Source: Sanghuangporus weigelae (taxonomy: Eukaryota > Basidiomycota > Agaricomycetes > Hymenochaetales > Hymenochaetaceae). From it: DNA of 64,000 bases. Location of the stretch: positions 744,001 to 808,000 of the forward strand of contig CP137327.1 in assembly GCA_033182465.1 (NCBI GenBank), in the 5' to 3' direction. This document shows positions 33,950 through 46,318 of the stretch, piece by piece. The first letter of the stretch is position 1; every line of letters begins with the position of its first letter. Under the pieces are notes generated by a model. The model ran no database searches and was not told the origin of the DNA. It worked only from the letters and a program-made list of their open reading frames with translations. The position numbers and the translations under genes are program-made.

Positions 33950-36900
33950 TCAGGACGCATAGGAGTACGACTGCTCCGAATATTGCGCGGTTCCGTTAAG
34001 GTTATTCATATCCGCATAGTAATTCGCCGTCGCCGCCGCTGCTGCGGGATCTGCCGTGGTGGAGTTGAACTGCCCCTGCGCCGCCGTAGATTCTGAATAG
34101 ACATCCCCGGCGTACGCCGTGACACCCGATGCAGCCGTCATTGAACTATTTCCGTAACTCCCCAAGGTAGCTACGTCCAGACCAATGAGAGTCTGTAAGT
34201 CATCTTGGTAAACGGTCGAGCCCGCAGGTGAATTTGTCTGCGTTCCCGGAGTCTGCTGTGTGTAGTCAAGCTGAGCTTGGTAACCTGCAGGGCTGGAATG
34301 CTGCGAGACGGAGCTATACTGCGGAACTGAATAAGGGTGGTACCCGCGCGAAGCAGCGGCGCCCGGTCCGAGGGGACTCGCATCAAGTGTGTTCGCAGTT
34401 AACGGACGGCGGATCTGCTCGCCTGTGCGTGCGATGGTCGGAGTGACGCTTCGGTAACGGCGTATCGGTCCGACGGCGCTCGGGGAGAAGCCTTGCACAT
34501 TGCCAAGCGAAGACGGATAGAGCACTGCGTGATCGAACGTCTGTTTGTGCGCAGGCGCGGACAGCGAGCCAGCTGAAGACGGTGCATATGACGAAGTAAC
34601 GTCATTTTGCACAGGGTAATTTGAGTTCCCGTATGCAGTCGCGTAGCGCGAGGAAGGCGCGCTAGCGGTACTGAATGCTGGTGATGGGTGCGACGATACA
34701 TAGTCATATCCGGCTGGTAACGAGTTTGAGTGGCCATGCGCAGTAGCCCAGTTACTTTGCGCATCGGTCAACCGAGGTGAATTCTCAGGACTTGTCACCA
34801 AGTTCGCGAACTGCGGTGTATCACTCCCAACAAGACCATTGTACGCCGCGCCATTCGCACCGGAGTGAGCGCCGTATGCACTGGCGTAATCATCATCCTC
34901 AAAGCGCATCGAAGGGTGATCCGCGACCTCAATCTCGCATGCGTTCAGATCGTACTGTTCTCCCGGCGCATACATCACCTGATCAACGCCCTCATCTCCG
35001 TCAGCATCACCAACCGGCACCGCGTTGCTCATGTTAGTAGCATCGCGCGAGTGGATGCGCATGTGCTGACTAAGGTTATCAGCGCGCGAGAACCGGCGCT
35101 GGCACACTTCGCACTGGTGCGGGCGCTCCATCGTGTGCATCCTCACATGGCGCTTCAGATGCTCGAATCGCTTGAACAAGCGCTGGCAAGAATACAATGG
35201 GCACATATACGCCTTTGTCTTGCGTACAGAATCGAGGTTAGCTGGAAGTGAGTTACTGTGGAGCGGCGAACCACTCATTGAAGGGTGCATCCCACGACCA
35301 GGGATTTGTCGTGCTTTAGGCATTGCACTCGAGCGATGGATCATCGCAAGTCGCTGCGCCTGAATAGCGCGCTGGCTCTCGGCCTGGCGTTGCGCTCGTG
35401 CTTGGTGACCTGCTCCGCCACCAAGGCCGGCTTGCGCATCAAACATCGCCGCTGCGCTCATCTCGCCGTCGAGATCGTCAACGACATCAGTGGAACCCAC
35501 ACCGTTGTGAGTCTCGCGCTCCTCTTCCGAAGCAGAGTCGCGTCCAAGTCCACTTCGTCCTGTGCGCGGACCCTTCTTGCGGCGTTGCTTGTAGTTAGGA
35601 GAGCCCTCGAACAGTGAGAACATATTGAAGATCGTGCTAGGGGCAACATCGCGCTCGGAACCGGTCGTCGGAGCTGCAGCAAGTCTGCGTGCCTCGCTCT
35701 CTTGCTCCATAGCCATAGCTTCCTCCGCGCGACGCACGGCGGACTCAAGCTCACCCTCACCCTCTTGGATGCCCTGCGCCTTCGAGAACTGCTCATACAG
35801 AGACCGCTTGCTGTCATACGTAAACGACAAAGCAGGTTCGCCGACTACAACCGTCGTCGGTTCTAGACCCATCTTCTCGCGCTTCAAATCGCGCTCGAGC
35901 GCATCAAGGAACAATCGGTCGTGCGGTACAGAGAACCTGCAGCAGCACCGCAAAACATCCGGTCACATTATTAGGTCCGGAGAAGCGAGCGGGTGGCGAT
36001 AGCACATATCAAAGCGCACAAACGCCATCGTCAAGGACGATCAAACAGTACCGACGTTAGCCCGTCAACCAATAGGCAAAGATAACAGGTGGATCGAGGA
36101 GCAAGAAAAGGGTATAGTCAGTAAACGTTTCATGATAGTTATCGTGAGATGATAGAGATGAGACGGTAGAAGCACGATGGTGAAGTCGGAACAAAGTTCA
36201 GAAGCAACGGCACGGCAGAGATAGCAGGCATAGAGCGGCCGAGAGCCAAAAGCTCTTGATGACGAGCTAGATAAGGCTGCGATCGAAGACACCGAGCCTG
36301 CCACGGATACACGCCGCTGGCGTGAAGAGTACAGCACACTGCACGTGCAGAGGAGAAAGGGAGGCGGGAAGCCGAAGAAGCAGATGTAAACTTACCAATA
36401 GAAGACCTTCTGCTTCTTTTGCGTCCTGATGCATTGATACTTGAAGAGAAGATCAAGGAAAGGAGACTGTAAACGGTAAGGATATAGTTAGCATCCGTTT
36501 TAGCACGCCCCGTGCCAGACTAAAGTAAAGGGAGGTCCCAGCGGCAATGTATGAAAGAAGGGGGATGGCTGTGAACCTGTGAATAGGAAGCAAAGAAGCC
36601 TGATGCCAGAGTATGACGCTCATAGAGGGATATGAAACAAACAAGGGGAGCGAGTAATTGTCAAGCTGGAAAGATGTTATGGGTTCTGAGCTCCACTGAA
36701 CCAGAATGTGCTGTGGCAACCTCTGGCAACACCGCCGGAGAGAAAACAACGCGGGTAAAGTTGCACAGTTTTTCGACAACACGAGGGGGTACGAAAAGAA
36801 AGTAGGGAAAGAGAACGCAAGAATGAAGAAAGAAGACGAGAAAACCGTACCTTTGGTTCCTCGAGGCAGGCATCTGAGCCTGGCTTCAGGTTGCGGAGAT

Positions 36901-39147
36901 CGGAGAACACACCTTCCTCAAACTTCTTCATGTTGCGAACTGGGCGACCTGTTATCCGCAGTCATTTTGAAACAGTAAGCGTTGGTCAAGACGGAGCCGC
37001 CGTCAGCCGTTCAGCCAGTTCATTGACCATACGTGGACAACCGGTGAAGAAGTCCCGCAGGGACGAGAGCGTCACGAGGCAAACCGTGACGAACGAGCAC
37101 CCCATCGCACCGAAAGCGGATAGAACGGGTAATCGTGTGAGGATGAACGATAGGTAGTTGCCGGCAAGAAGATAGAAGATCGATGAAGAACGTGATCCCG
37201 CATTTCGTGGAAGCAAGGTGCGGGAATGAATACGGGATACCACAGGATAATCCAGCACAGTCCAATCCAAAGGCGTATCCCAAAGCACGTTGAATCCGAG
37301 ACAGATGGGATATGAAGCCGGAGCGAGAGGATGATAGGGGCGTTGACGTTGATGGGGGAGGAGGTAGGAGGATGGCCACCGAATCCGAAGGTTAAGATTT
37401 CAAAGTCGAGCATCGATAAGATGAACGTCGAATGGAAGACAGAAACATCGGCATGATTTCGATTCCATTTGAGTCGGTAGAGGGTCCATGTCGAGATGTC
37501 GAGATCGATGTCAAGAACAATCGAAGACGCAGAAGTTAGCGTCATGTGTGCAAACCAAGAAGGTAAAGAATCAGTCAGATAATAATGTTCCAATCATTAC
37601 TGTAAGAAAAGAACGCACCGAAAGCCTCGAATCGAAAAACGAGTGCACGAACGATATCCGTTCCAGTGATATGGTACAAACCTGACCAGAGTACACAGGT
37701 CACGTACTCACCTAAAAATGCAACATTCATAGGTCAGTCATTCTGAATCATGCAATATTGAACCAGTCAGGAAAGAAAAAGAAAAAACAGAGAATTCGAT
37801 GTCAAAAAAAAATCAGCAAAAATTTTTTTTTTGCTAATTGACCAATTCGGTCTCCCAGAATCAACGGCAACTAAGGCATCTTGGGTGCCTCTGCGCCACT
37901 GATAACGAGTGATTAAGTCCCCAACCGAACGACTACCTTATCGTCATGACAAATGGAGCACAATCGCATTTCACAAGTTACCCGTGGACCATCGCGAAGA
38001 CAATCAGGCTTTCTCTACCAGGGAAAGCTTTGGGCAATGTCCCGGGTGGAGGACAGATTTTCTGGTCCCGGGAAAACTAGCTCCATCAAGGAACTGATAG
38101 GCAGGGCGGACCCAAAAGCGACAAAATAAAACTGCCATTTCAAATCAGACGATTGCCCCGAGCATCAATTAGCATCAATCGACGTTCGTTGGCATAAGCG
38201 ACGGGCGGGACGGACGTAAACGCGTGGATCTCGCGTGCGGGCCCAGTGGCCTATGATGATGAACTGCCAGCAGCAAAATTTCTCGCTGGGCCTCGTGTTC
38301 AAGTGGGAAAGAGAAAGTAAAAGCCAAAGGGCAGAAGTCGCAACGAGGAAAAAAAATGAATCTGCCTGTGAAAAAAATCCTTACCAGAAGGCAACAAGAA
38401 GCGATTCAGTGCGGGATGGGTGTTAGGATGAGGCATCATAGGCGTTCCTTGTTGCATGCGTCCAGAAGACATAGTGCCGTTGCTAAAGGAGCCATCTGAT
38501 TCGTTCACCCCGTCGCCGTCTGCAGTTGCCCAGCGGCTCGGCGCGGTTGCAAGGAAGAATTTGAGACGATCCAAGTGTGCGAGCATCTCTTGCTCCTTGT
38601 GGGTCAAGGGGCGAGAAAGAGGTGTGCCGTTGAACGTCACTTGGCTTGGACTCCCATTTGATAGTGAAGTGCTCTTAAGAGGTTGGGAGGTTCGAGGCGA
38701 GGAGCTAGCGCTACTCGACGCAGAGGCATTTGGCGAGCGTGACTGAGAGTGCATCGGTGGGCGTAATTGCTGGTTAGCAAGTGCGGATGCAGAATTTGAT
38801 GGGTAGTCAAGGGAAGGACCAGCGTCAGGGGATGAACGGACGCTACTTGCCGCGCTATGGCCACCTTCTCCCGCTGCAAAGCTACCGCCCAGAGAGGACT
38901 CGGTACTCTGAGCTGGCAAGTTATATCCCAACGTGCGCGACTCAACTGAGTTGAAGCCGGAGTTGCTGCCACTGTACGGAGATTGTGATGCGTAGTCGTA
39001 CGAGGGGTATGCGGGGGACGGATAAGCAGAAGAAGAGGCGGAAGCAGATGACTGGAGCCCCGGGGTGTAGTACGAAGATGCGTACGAGTGCTGGTCGTAC
39101 TGGACATGCGGGGGCGGATGGGTACGAGGGTCGTACGCGTCCATCAT
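33950..39147 (-). CDS. STE12: Ste12 homeodomain/C2H2 transcription factor
   Basis: Transcription factor at the end of the mating and filamentation MAPK cascades; nuclear. Five exons: 39147-38385, 37711-37619, 36948-36851, 36466-36396, 35936-33950, total 1003 residues with frame kept at every join. Residues 1-180 are Ser/Pro/Tyr-rich. The STE DNA-binding domain runs from about 182 to 385: LKFFLATAPSRW, a 40-residue Ser/Gly insertion, RFLLPSGEYVTCVLWSGLYH, ITGTDIVRALVFRFEAFG, KKFEEGVFSDLRNLKPG, CIRTQKKQKVFYWFSVPHD, and GEPALSFTYD. Two C2H2 fingers follow, with ligands C587/C592/H605/H609 and C617/C620/H633/H637. The last 360 residues are low-complexity. Introns are 673, 670, 384 and 459 nt, far longer than others here. 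The start is ATG 39147 (or 39144); the frame upstream opens only with GTG. Confidence 0.96.
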
Positions 39148-39201
39148 CGTCGGTGTCGGAAAGGGAAAGGGAAGTAGTATTATATTGGCAGTAGAATTCG
39201 A

Positions 39202-39212
39202 GTTTATATAAG
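39202..39212 (-). promoter_or_regulatory. Candidate TATA element of STE12
   Basis: On the minus strand the sequence reads CTTATATAAAC about 55-65 nt upstream of the STE12 ATG. It fits a TATA box by sequence, but the distance to the ATG would leave only a very short leader, so its use is uncertain. Confidence 0.3.
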
Positions 39213-39330
39213 CAATAGACGGAGTGGTACACAGGAGAGAGCGGGCCAAGTGCTGGTTATCGATTGGTCTTGCCGGAAAATAATGTATAGGATACACGGG
39301 ACCAGAACGAGCGTCTCTTCTCTTGGTGAT

Positions 39331-39378
39331 GCTGCTGTTGCTGTTTCTGTTGCTGTCTCTGTCGCTGTCTCCGTCTCC
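39331..39378 (+). repeat. Imperfect CTG/CTGTCT repeat
   Basis: Imperfect GCTGTT/GCTGTCT units over about 48 nt, 180-230 nt upstream of the STE12 start codon. Its length may differ between alleles. Confidence 0.6.
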
Positions 39379-42300
39379 TTTCAGAGCTGCTCTCTCGAGA
39401 CTACCTTAGTCCTGGCGTCGATGCCCGCGGGGGTGAGCGGACAAAGTGTTTGAATCGTCGCGTAAGATCGCTCAGCGAAAGATGGGGACGGAAGATGATG
39501 ATGATAGGCTAGTTGAAAGGGTAAGTTGGATGGTTACGAGATGTTTTACGAGCGAATATGAGCGACAAGGACGACTGGAAGGACGAGAGGGCGAGAGCGA
39601 CGTGCAGAAAGTACTTCAAGAAAAAGAGAGGAATTAAAAGAATTATATGAAGAGGTAGAGGTAGATGATGGAAGACGGGGAGAGAGCTGAGTGAGAGGAT
39701 GGGATGGAGACGGACACACAGAGCACAGCAACAGCACGAGATCTGATCCCGCTCTCGCTATTTGCCGGACTCGTCCTCCTCCTTAATCCGTATTTAATAT
39801 CATTAATGGCAGCATCATAGGCACATAATAACAATATTTTACATTCGTCTCAATGCTGCTTGCTTCATTGTCGTCTATCCTCCATACATCCTCTTCTGAC
39901 ACGGCCTAATCATCCTCGCCACCTCCTGCCCGAACCTCACTTACTCGATTTTCATTTCCAACTATCACACCGTAGATATCATTCGGCCTAGCCATGCCGT
40001 GCGCTGCATTCGCTGTGAGAGCTAGCTTCCCTAATCTCTCTCTGGCCTTCTCTTCCTACACGTGAGCCCGAGTACTTTGCTCTGCGGGGCAGCCCAGTCT
40101 CCGAGTCCGAATCAATCCTCTCTCGTAAGTGAGCATCCATATCGATCAAATCGCATTCGCCACTACCCTGTGGCACTCAGAGACCAGAAAAAATGCATAA
40201 TCTACTTCTTCCCATCCCGGGAGGAAAAAATTGCATCGGAGAATAGAGCCGTATGCCAGGAATACTTTTCTTTTTTCATCACTACATCAGGCCATCAGGT
40301 CATCACCGATCGACCCACGTCCAACGAGATCGAACGGGCGGCCTATGGGCCAGTGCTGGCGACACCGCCGCAGGGCGCGCGCTCCTCCTAGCCGAGTCCA
40401 ACGCTCCCCACTCTAAGGGACCAATTACACATGGTCTCGTCGTTCTCAGCATCTTAATAATGATCGGTCGAGTTCTCACCACCACTATCCGTCCATTCTT
40501 CTCCGTCCACCCAGGTCCACCCGAGGCGATATATCCCTTTTGGGGTAGTCGGACAACTTTAACTGCGATCGATCCTTTGTTCAAATTCCTTGTTTTTATT
40601 CCCTTTCTCCTTCCTTTCCGTATGATTGTCTGCTTCCGCAGTCGCCGGCATATCAATATTTCAAAGAATGATGCGTAAGTACTTTGACCCGCGTAACGCC
40701 ACCGATGACTCTCACAAAGGAGGATTATGGCAGTACTTTGCGCCTCTCCAAGAAATGCAAAGCGCGCGCAAGGGTACTACACGGACACGGAAGTGATCGC
40801 TGTCACGTATAGAAGGAGAAAGCTAGCTTTGCTCTTGACGTAAACGCAAGAACGAGGCACTAACATACACTAAGGCACACGTACGGTCAGACTCAAAGAC
40901 ATCCGGAGGGGAAGACCAAAGGAATATATCAATGACGAGATCATCGCTGAGTTGTATACACATCAAAGACAAAAGAGCGCTCAGCATTGACAATACTGGC
41001 GAACATAACGTTACTCCAGAGTCAATACATACGTACGTACTTATTCATTCACTTTGACGTCCCTTCCATGCCTGGGGGACCAAAAAGGGTAAGAAAGTCT
41101 GAATCTCCTAAAAGCACGGATTCAGCGTACTGACTTCACTGCATTCCATGTCATAACTTCCCGCCAGATGCAATATCATACCGACGACGACGCGACCCTG
41201 AGTCGGTGGACTCTAGTCTGCGACCACTCTGACTCCGCCAGCACTTTTAAAAGCTCTCCTCTAAATGCTTTGGGTAGTTTGACTTAATCCCTCTACCCGA
41301 GAACCGACGAGAATCGAGCGACTCCGCACTTAGCGGAACCGAAGCATTGTCTCTCGTTCGCTTGTCTTGCATTCATTCGCTTATTTGTGAGGCCTCGATC
41401 TATCATGATTATCCTTCCACACGCACGGGTTCCGGTCGAGATCCCGACCGACCGACTCCCCGGCTGATGCGATGCGATGCGCGTCTTGGTGGCTGGATGG
41501 TTTCTTTGTCTTTCTCAGGCTCCGGTGAGCACGCATTCACGCTCGTGTTCGGGATCGCGCGCGGATAAAAGTACTAGTAATTCTTACAAGTTCTTGTTTT
41601 TGTGTTTCTCCGTGGATCGCTTCCGCTTGACATGAATTTTCAGCTCGCTCGTACCTTACCGGTGCAAATGTAAATGTCGCTCGCTCGCGTAGAGGTAAAT
41701 AATATCTATATCCGAGATTCCTCCTAGAATAACGGCATATAAGAAAGAATGATATAACGGCATCGGTGCGGGTCTTGGATCTTATATCTTATACAACTCC
41801 GCGTCAGATCCGGACTGCGACTCGGCACGTCCATGCAATGCCGATTCCGATCAATATCAATATCAACAATCTCCGCGAGTCTGTCTCCATGTCCCGGACC
41901 CCTTCTCTCCAATGAAATCCAGATCCGTTCGTTCGCGTCCCTAGCCCGCTAGCCTTAGCCCCGTCATCTCCCTTTGTTAGTCTCGCATCTAAAATCTCTC
42001 TGTGTGCATTTCCGTGAGTCCGGCGTTCAGATAATAGAGCGGCGCAAGCTGCCTTGGTTTGGATTAGAACGGGTTGGAATGATCGATTAGGTCGGTGATT
42101 GGGTGATCAGATTGAATTGAATTGGGATTTGGATTGGGTATAGACTGGTCGGTGACCAAGCTCCCGGAGTATGTGTAGTAAACAAGCCTATCCAGCTTGC
42201 ACGGGGACACTCTACTCTGCATTCGGCTCTGCACGAATTGAGAGCTGTCGAATCTGACTCTGATTCTGATTCCGAGTTTTTTGTCTTTTCTTTTATTGTC

Positions 42301-42435
42301 TTTTTGTGATTGCGTACCAGTCCTTCCACTACATAGACTAACGGCTTGAGAGCTCTTGAATCAGATATTACACTTCATCCAAAATCCCGTTGTTGCTTTG
42401 TTTTTCCCGAGGACCAAGGCTTCTTACATATCCTC

Positions 42436-42458
42436 TTTTTTATTTTTATTTTTATTTT
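42436..42458 (+). repeat. TTTTA short tandem repeat
   Basis: Several TTTTTA units in a row within the gene-free stretch upstream of STE12. No associated gene. Confidence 0.6.
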
Positions 42459-45368
42459 GCATGCACGGAGCCAATGCATACCTGCACCGGCTTCGCCGGC
42501 CTATCCGACCTATCCGACTTCACCGAGCTCGCTCATTCACCGCAGTTGCCTTATTGCAAGCCAGGGTGATCACTTCTTCGATTTGAGACTGGCAGCACGT
42601 TCTTCATGTTCCTGTTGATGAATGCGGCGGATTCGACGATCACCGAGAGTCAGACGAGACTATACCGCCTTTGCCTACCGGCTGAGATTATGCTCCTACA
42701 GTACTGGAACGCACTTCGTCCCACATATTCAACTGATTACTTTTTCTTTATCAAGAGTCATTCGCTTTTTCTATTGAGGTGCTTGATGCTAAGTAGTTAC
42801 GATCAGTTCAGAGAATGATTTCATACACCAGACCGAGACCTGAGGCTAAGCATACAGGCGTTACAGGTGGGATGCCGGTCTCCCCTCTGCCTGCAAGAGC
42901 GTTCGCTCCCGAGTAATCATCGAGAATCAAGATCAAACATATTAATCTCTTCTCTCTCTTCCCGCCGTGAAGTTCCATCATCCATTCGAAATTTACTTCT
43001 CTAATTCGAATACTTATCTTTATAGTCCCAGTAATCCCTCCTTTCCGGTCATTCAACTTGTTCTCTTTTTATATTTTCATTCTTCTTATTCGGAGATACA
43101 AGAACAAAAAAAAAGAGATCTACGAAAAATATGCAAGCAGTCTGACTTGTGAATGATCGTCCGGAGAAGATACTCAAAACAGGCTAGCTAGGCCTCCATT
43201 GGAATCCTGTGTGCTTAATCCCTTCCGTTCATTGTCTTCGGCCTCGGTCACACATGGCGCGGATCGGATCAACTACTTATTCAAGTTGATCTAAGTTGAT
43301 TCGGCTCGCTTGTTCAGGGTTTACTCCTGAAGATCAGAGATCGTTACGCGTGGCGAGAATATAGATTTTGCTTCCGGCCGTTGTGGCCACGCCGTCGAGT
43401 CCTTCCTACTTAGCAACCGGCCACCCAAGGACATTACAATCACCGCTGCGGATGAGCAAGCAAACCCCTGAACGGAGATGAGCGCGATGCCTATTAAGTT
43501 TCTTATCATTCCCTACTTTGTCGTACTTTAGCTTACACACACTTACGTATTTCCAATGTGGTCCACGATGTCTTCGAGCAAGGATCATACTGTTATTCTC
43601 AATCCTGTTTATAGCGCATTTTCGTACACGAAAGACGATTCACCGAAGCAGCCAGAATATGTACGTACGTAAAGCTCGCCTCGGGCAATTGAGAGGGGAA
43701 AGAGCATTGGCTTACTACCGGTCCAGTTCATCTCACCTCGCCTCGGGGCTATCTCGGATTGGTAGGTAGCCCTATTTCATACCACGCATCTCGACCTAAT
43801 TATTCTTGGGAATTTCAACTATGTACTATGCTCGGCCGGAAAAGCTTTCTAGTACGATACTTACCTTTTAATGCGGGAGCGGGCGAGTCGGGTCACAGTT
43901 TGATAGATACTGTGAAGATGAAGCTACTATATTCGCAATTCACTGAAAGTGAGCTTTGGGCGCATTTACAGCCTCAATCCTGCTATGAAGGAGAACAGAC
44001 CTTATTTTATTCACGATTGTTCAGTCATGGATTGCAGTGCAGCCACAGCATCCTCGCTCGTTGACAAAGCCCTCCAATATATCATCTCATTAGCTCAAGT
44101 CTCCCAGTCAAGCAGTATACGGTACCAGCAACAGCTATATATCATTGTATCAAATTGTTATCGTCAAGGTATCTCCTCTGAAATGTTCCGCAGTCAGTGG
44201 CTCTTCCGGAACATCAAGAACATCGCAACCGAAGTCGGTTACCGGGTTTTGTTGTAGTGATAGAGTGCGTTTCTCGGTCTCTAGATGAATGAACATATTT
44301 CCGGTGGTACCAGCCGAAAGTCACGTTCGTACCGTTATATCCCATCCACAATCTGTGTCTTGCTTAGATGGGTACCAGGGGAAGCGAAAGCATCTTGCAG
44401 TGCTCCTCTGTCAAATTAAATAAGTTTCCCAAAAGCAATCATTCAGAGGAATTTGTGGGGATCGGGACAATTCAATCTTCCGCTATATCGGAAGTCGGAA
44501 GGAGCGTTATAAGCTATTACTGTATCTCCGAAATGGGGTCAAAAGAGCAGTGCTTTTTTTTCAGTGAGCTCCACCGAGCCATGCTCTATGCCACTCGTTT
44601 ACAAGAAGGCATAGGAAAAATACTTTGACTCGACTCGACTCATTGGTTTTTCATCATTCTCGCATTGCCGTTGTTCTTCGCCAGCGAACATGGCCAGGTG
44701 GACCTCCGAGTCAGAACTCTTCTTCGGGGGGAACAAGATTTCAAAGCAAAGAATGCCGCGGATCCAAGTGCGGTTCCTGATTCCTGAACCTGAACAAACG
44801 TCCGATCCTTACGTACTGTGGCCCGATTTTCGTAAGTGATCTTGTAAGCAAGCGAACAAGTGCCTAATAGGTTTTCTTCTCCCGTTCCCCTCGCATTCGG
44901 TTAGGGGTCTAGGCACGACCCAGTGTTAATCGCTATTATCAGTAAAAGAGAATGACAAAAGAGAATGCCGTGCATACGTATGGTTGCATGTGCTTTATTG
45001 CTGACAGTAGTAGAAAGGCCGGGCGCTCGTACGCCACGATCTAAGATGACTGCAGGAGCAAAGCGTCACGGAGGGTAAGTAAACTCTCACACAAAGTCCC
45101 CGCCCGTGCGGGAGGGGGGGGGACGAAAGTCAACGGGACCGATGCCCCGAACGTCTTGCCCCCGAAGCAAAATTCTTCATGCAATGGACCTGAACTTCCC
45201 GGCGGAGAGAACTTCCGACAAGCGAGCTTTCATTCATAAAAGAATTCATTGCAGTGGAGAGCCTTCATCTCGGAGTCGGCGGTTCAAAGCAGTAATGTAC
45301 AAAGGTTGTTACAAAAGGGTAAGCAGGAGTCGATAAGAAGGACCGGGACAGCGCGTACGGATGACTAA

Positions 45369-46318
45369 CTAAGGATCAAGTCTCGTAGGAACTCTCGTTG
45401 CGCCAGTAAGATGAATGGTTCCCCCGTTAGCATATCCGCACTTGATCAGGAACTTTACAGCCTGGGCAAACTCATGACCAACTCCGAAACGATTTGGGAA
45501 AAACAGCTCTCTATTGAAGCATTCGCGGGCCTTCTCGGGCAACGAATCCGTCATGCCGCTTGTGAATGGTCCTGGAGCGATGCAGTTAACTCGAATTCCA
45601 TACTGCGCTGAGTTCGTTCCCTGCATCAGATGCAAACTATTTGTGGAATATAGACTAGAATACACACCGAGATCGCGAGCGAGAGCAAGAGTAGCGCTTA
45701 AGATACCTCCTTTGCTTGCTGAGTACGCGACGAAGCCAACTGTGCCTTCGGTCTAGGAAAATTTCAGTCATATTTTGTCTCAAGTTGAGCTGAACCCACA
45801 GCTGCGACACTCGACACTAAGACAATCGACCCTCGCTCGCCATCAGGCCCTTCCGGCGGGACCTTGGTAAGATACTTGCAAGCAAGACGTGTCAGATTGA
45901 ATGCGCCAGTTAAGTTGACTCCAATAATGCGATTCCAATTCTCAAGCGGATGAGGATTTCCTTCATCGTCGATCGTTCGGCAGAACGGCGAGATTCCTGC
46001 TGCAGCTATGATGCCACCAAGCTGGGCGCGCGTTGATTGCGTCCAGGCTATTGTTCCCTCTACTGCATTGCCGACGTCTGATTCATTCGAAACATCGGTC
46101 TTGAAGAATTTAACATGTGTATCGCTCTTCGAGAATAGGTCGCTATTTTCTTGGATGTCAAATACCGAGATAAAAGCTCCTGCCTCGAGGAGTGCATAGG
46201 CAGTTGCTAGTCCTAGTCCTGATGACCTGCGACACGGTAAGATGGTTATAGTGTCTCGAAGGAGCTATGGAAGTAATTACCCTCCAGAAATGATAAATGT
46301 TCGATTCTCAGGCTTCAT
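45369..46318 (-). CDS. Short-chain dehydrogenase/reductase
   Basis: Classical SDR of the 3-hydroxyacyl-CoA/HSD17B10-like kind, using NAD(P)H; substrate unknown. The ATG at 46318 begins MKPENRTFIISGG and, across an 54-nt intron, forms the cofactor motif SGGSSGLGLATAYALLEAG. Further landmarks: FKTDVSNESDV, GIIAAAGISPF, NWNRIIGVNLTGAFNLTR, SIVLVSSVAA, catalytic YSASK, and GIRVNCIAPGPF. Exons 46318-46281, 46226-45800 and 45752-45369 join in frame. Within the last exon a 45-nt segment has good intron borders (donor after ARDLG, acceptor before GTNSAQYG), so the protein is 282 residues unspliced or 267 spliced; relatives lack the extra residues. Divergent from the Cbp6-like gene by 745 bp. Confidence 0.88.

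Larger units (their letters stand above)
39148..45368. other. 6.2-kb stretch without recognised genes, upstream of STE12
   Basis: Lies between the STE12 start and the end of the short-chain dehydrogenase gene. Frames of up to 141 codons occur (40253-40678 on the plus strand) but translate to sequence without motifs. It is the only intergenic region able to hold the STE12 promoter and upstream regulatory DNA. Simple repeats lie at 39331-39378 and 42436-42458. No transposon ends or tRNA were recognised. It may contain untranslated exons or non-coding transcripts, which cannot be seen from sequence alone. Confidence 0.45.

Noticed and set aside
37020-37593. 173- and 119-codon minus-strand frames inside a STE12 intron
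   Set aside because: They lie between exons that join to an intact STE domain, have no motifs, and look like random hydrophobic sequence. A nested gene is not supported.
39148-39297. Upstream extension of STE12 exon 1
   Set aside because: The frame stays open but begins with GTG and contains a TATA-like stretch; the double ATG at 39147/39144 is the natural start.
40253-40678. 141-codon plus-strand frame upstream of STE12
   Set aside because: No motif, no biased composition and an equally long antisense frame; not enough to call a gene.
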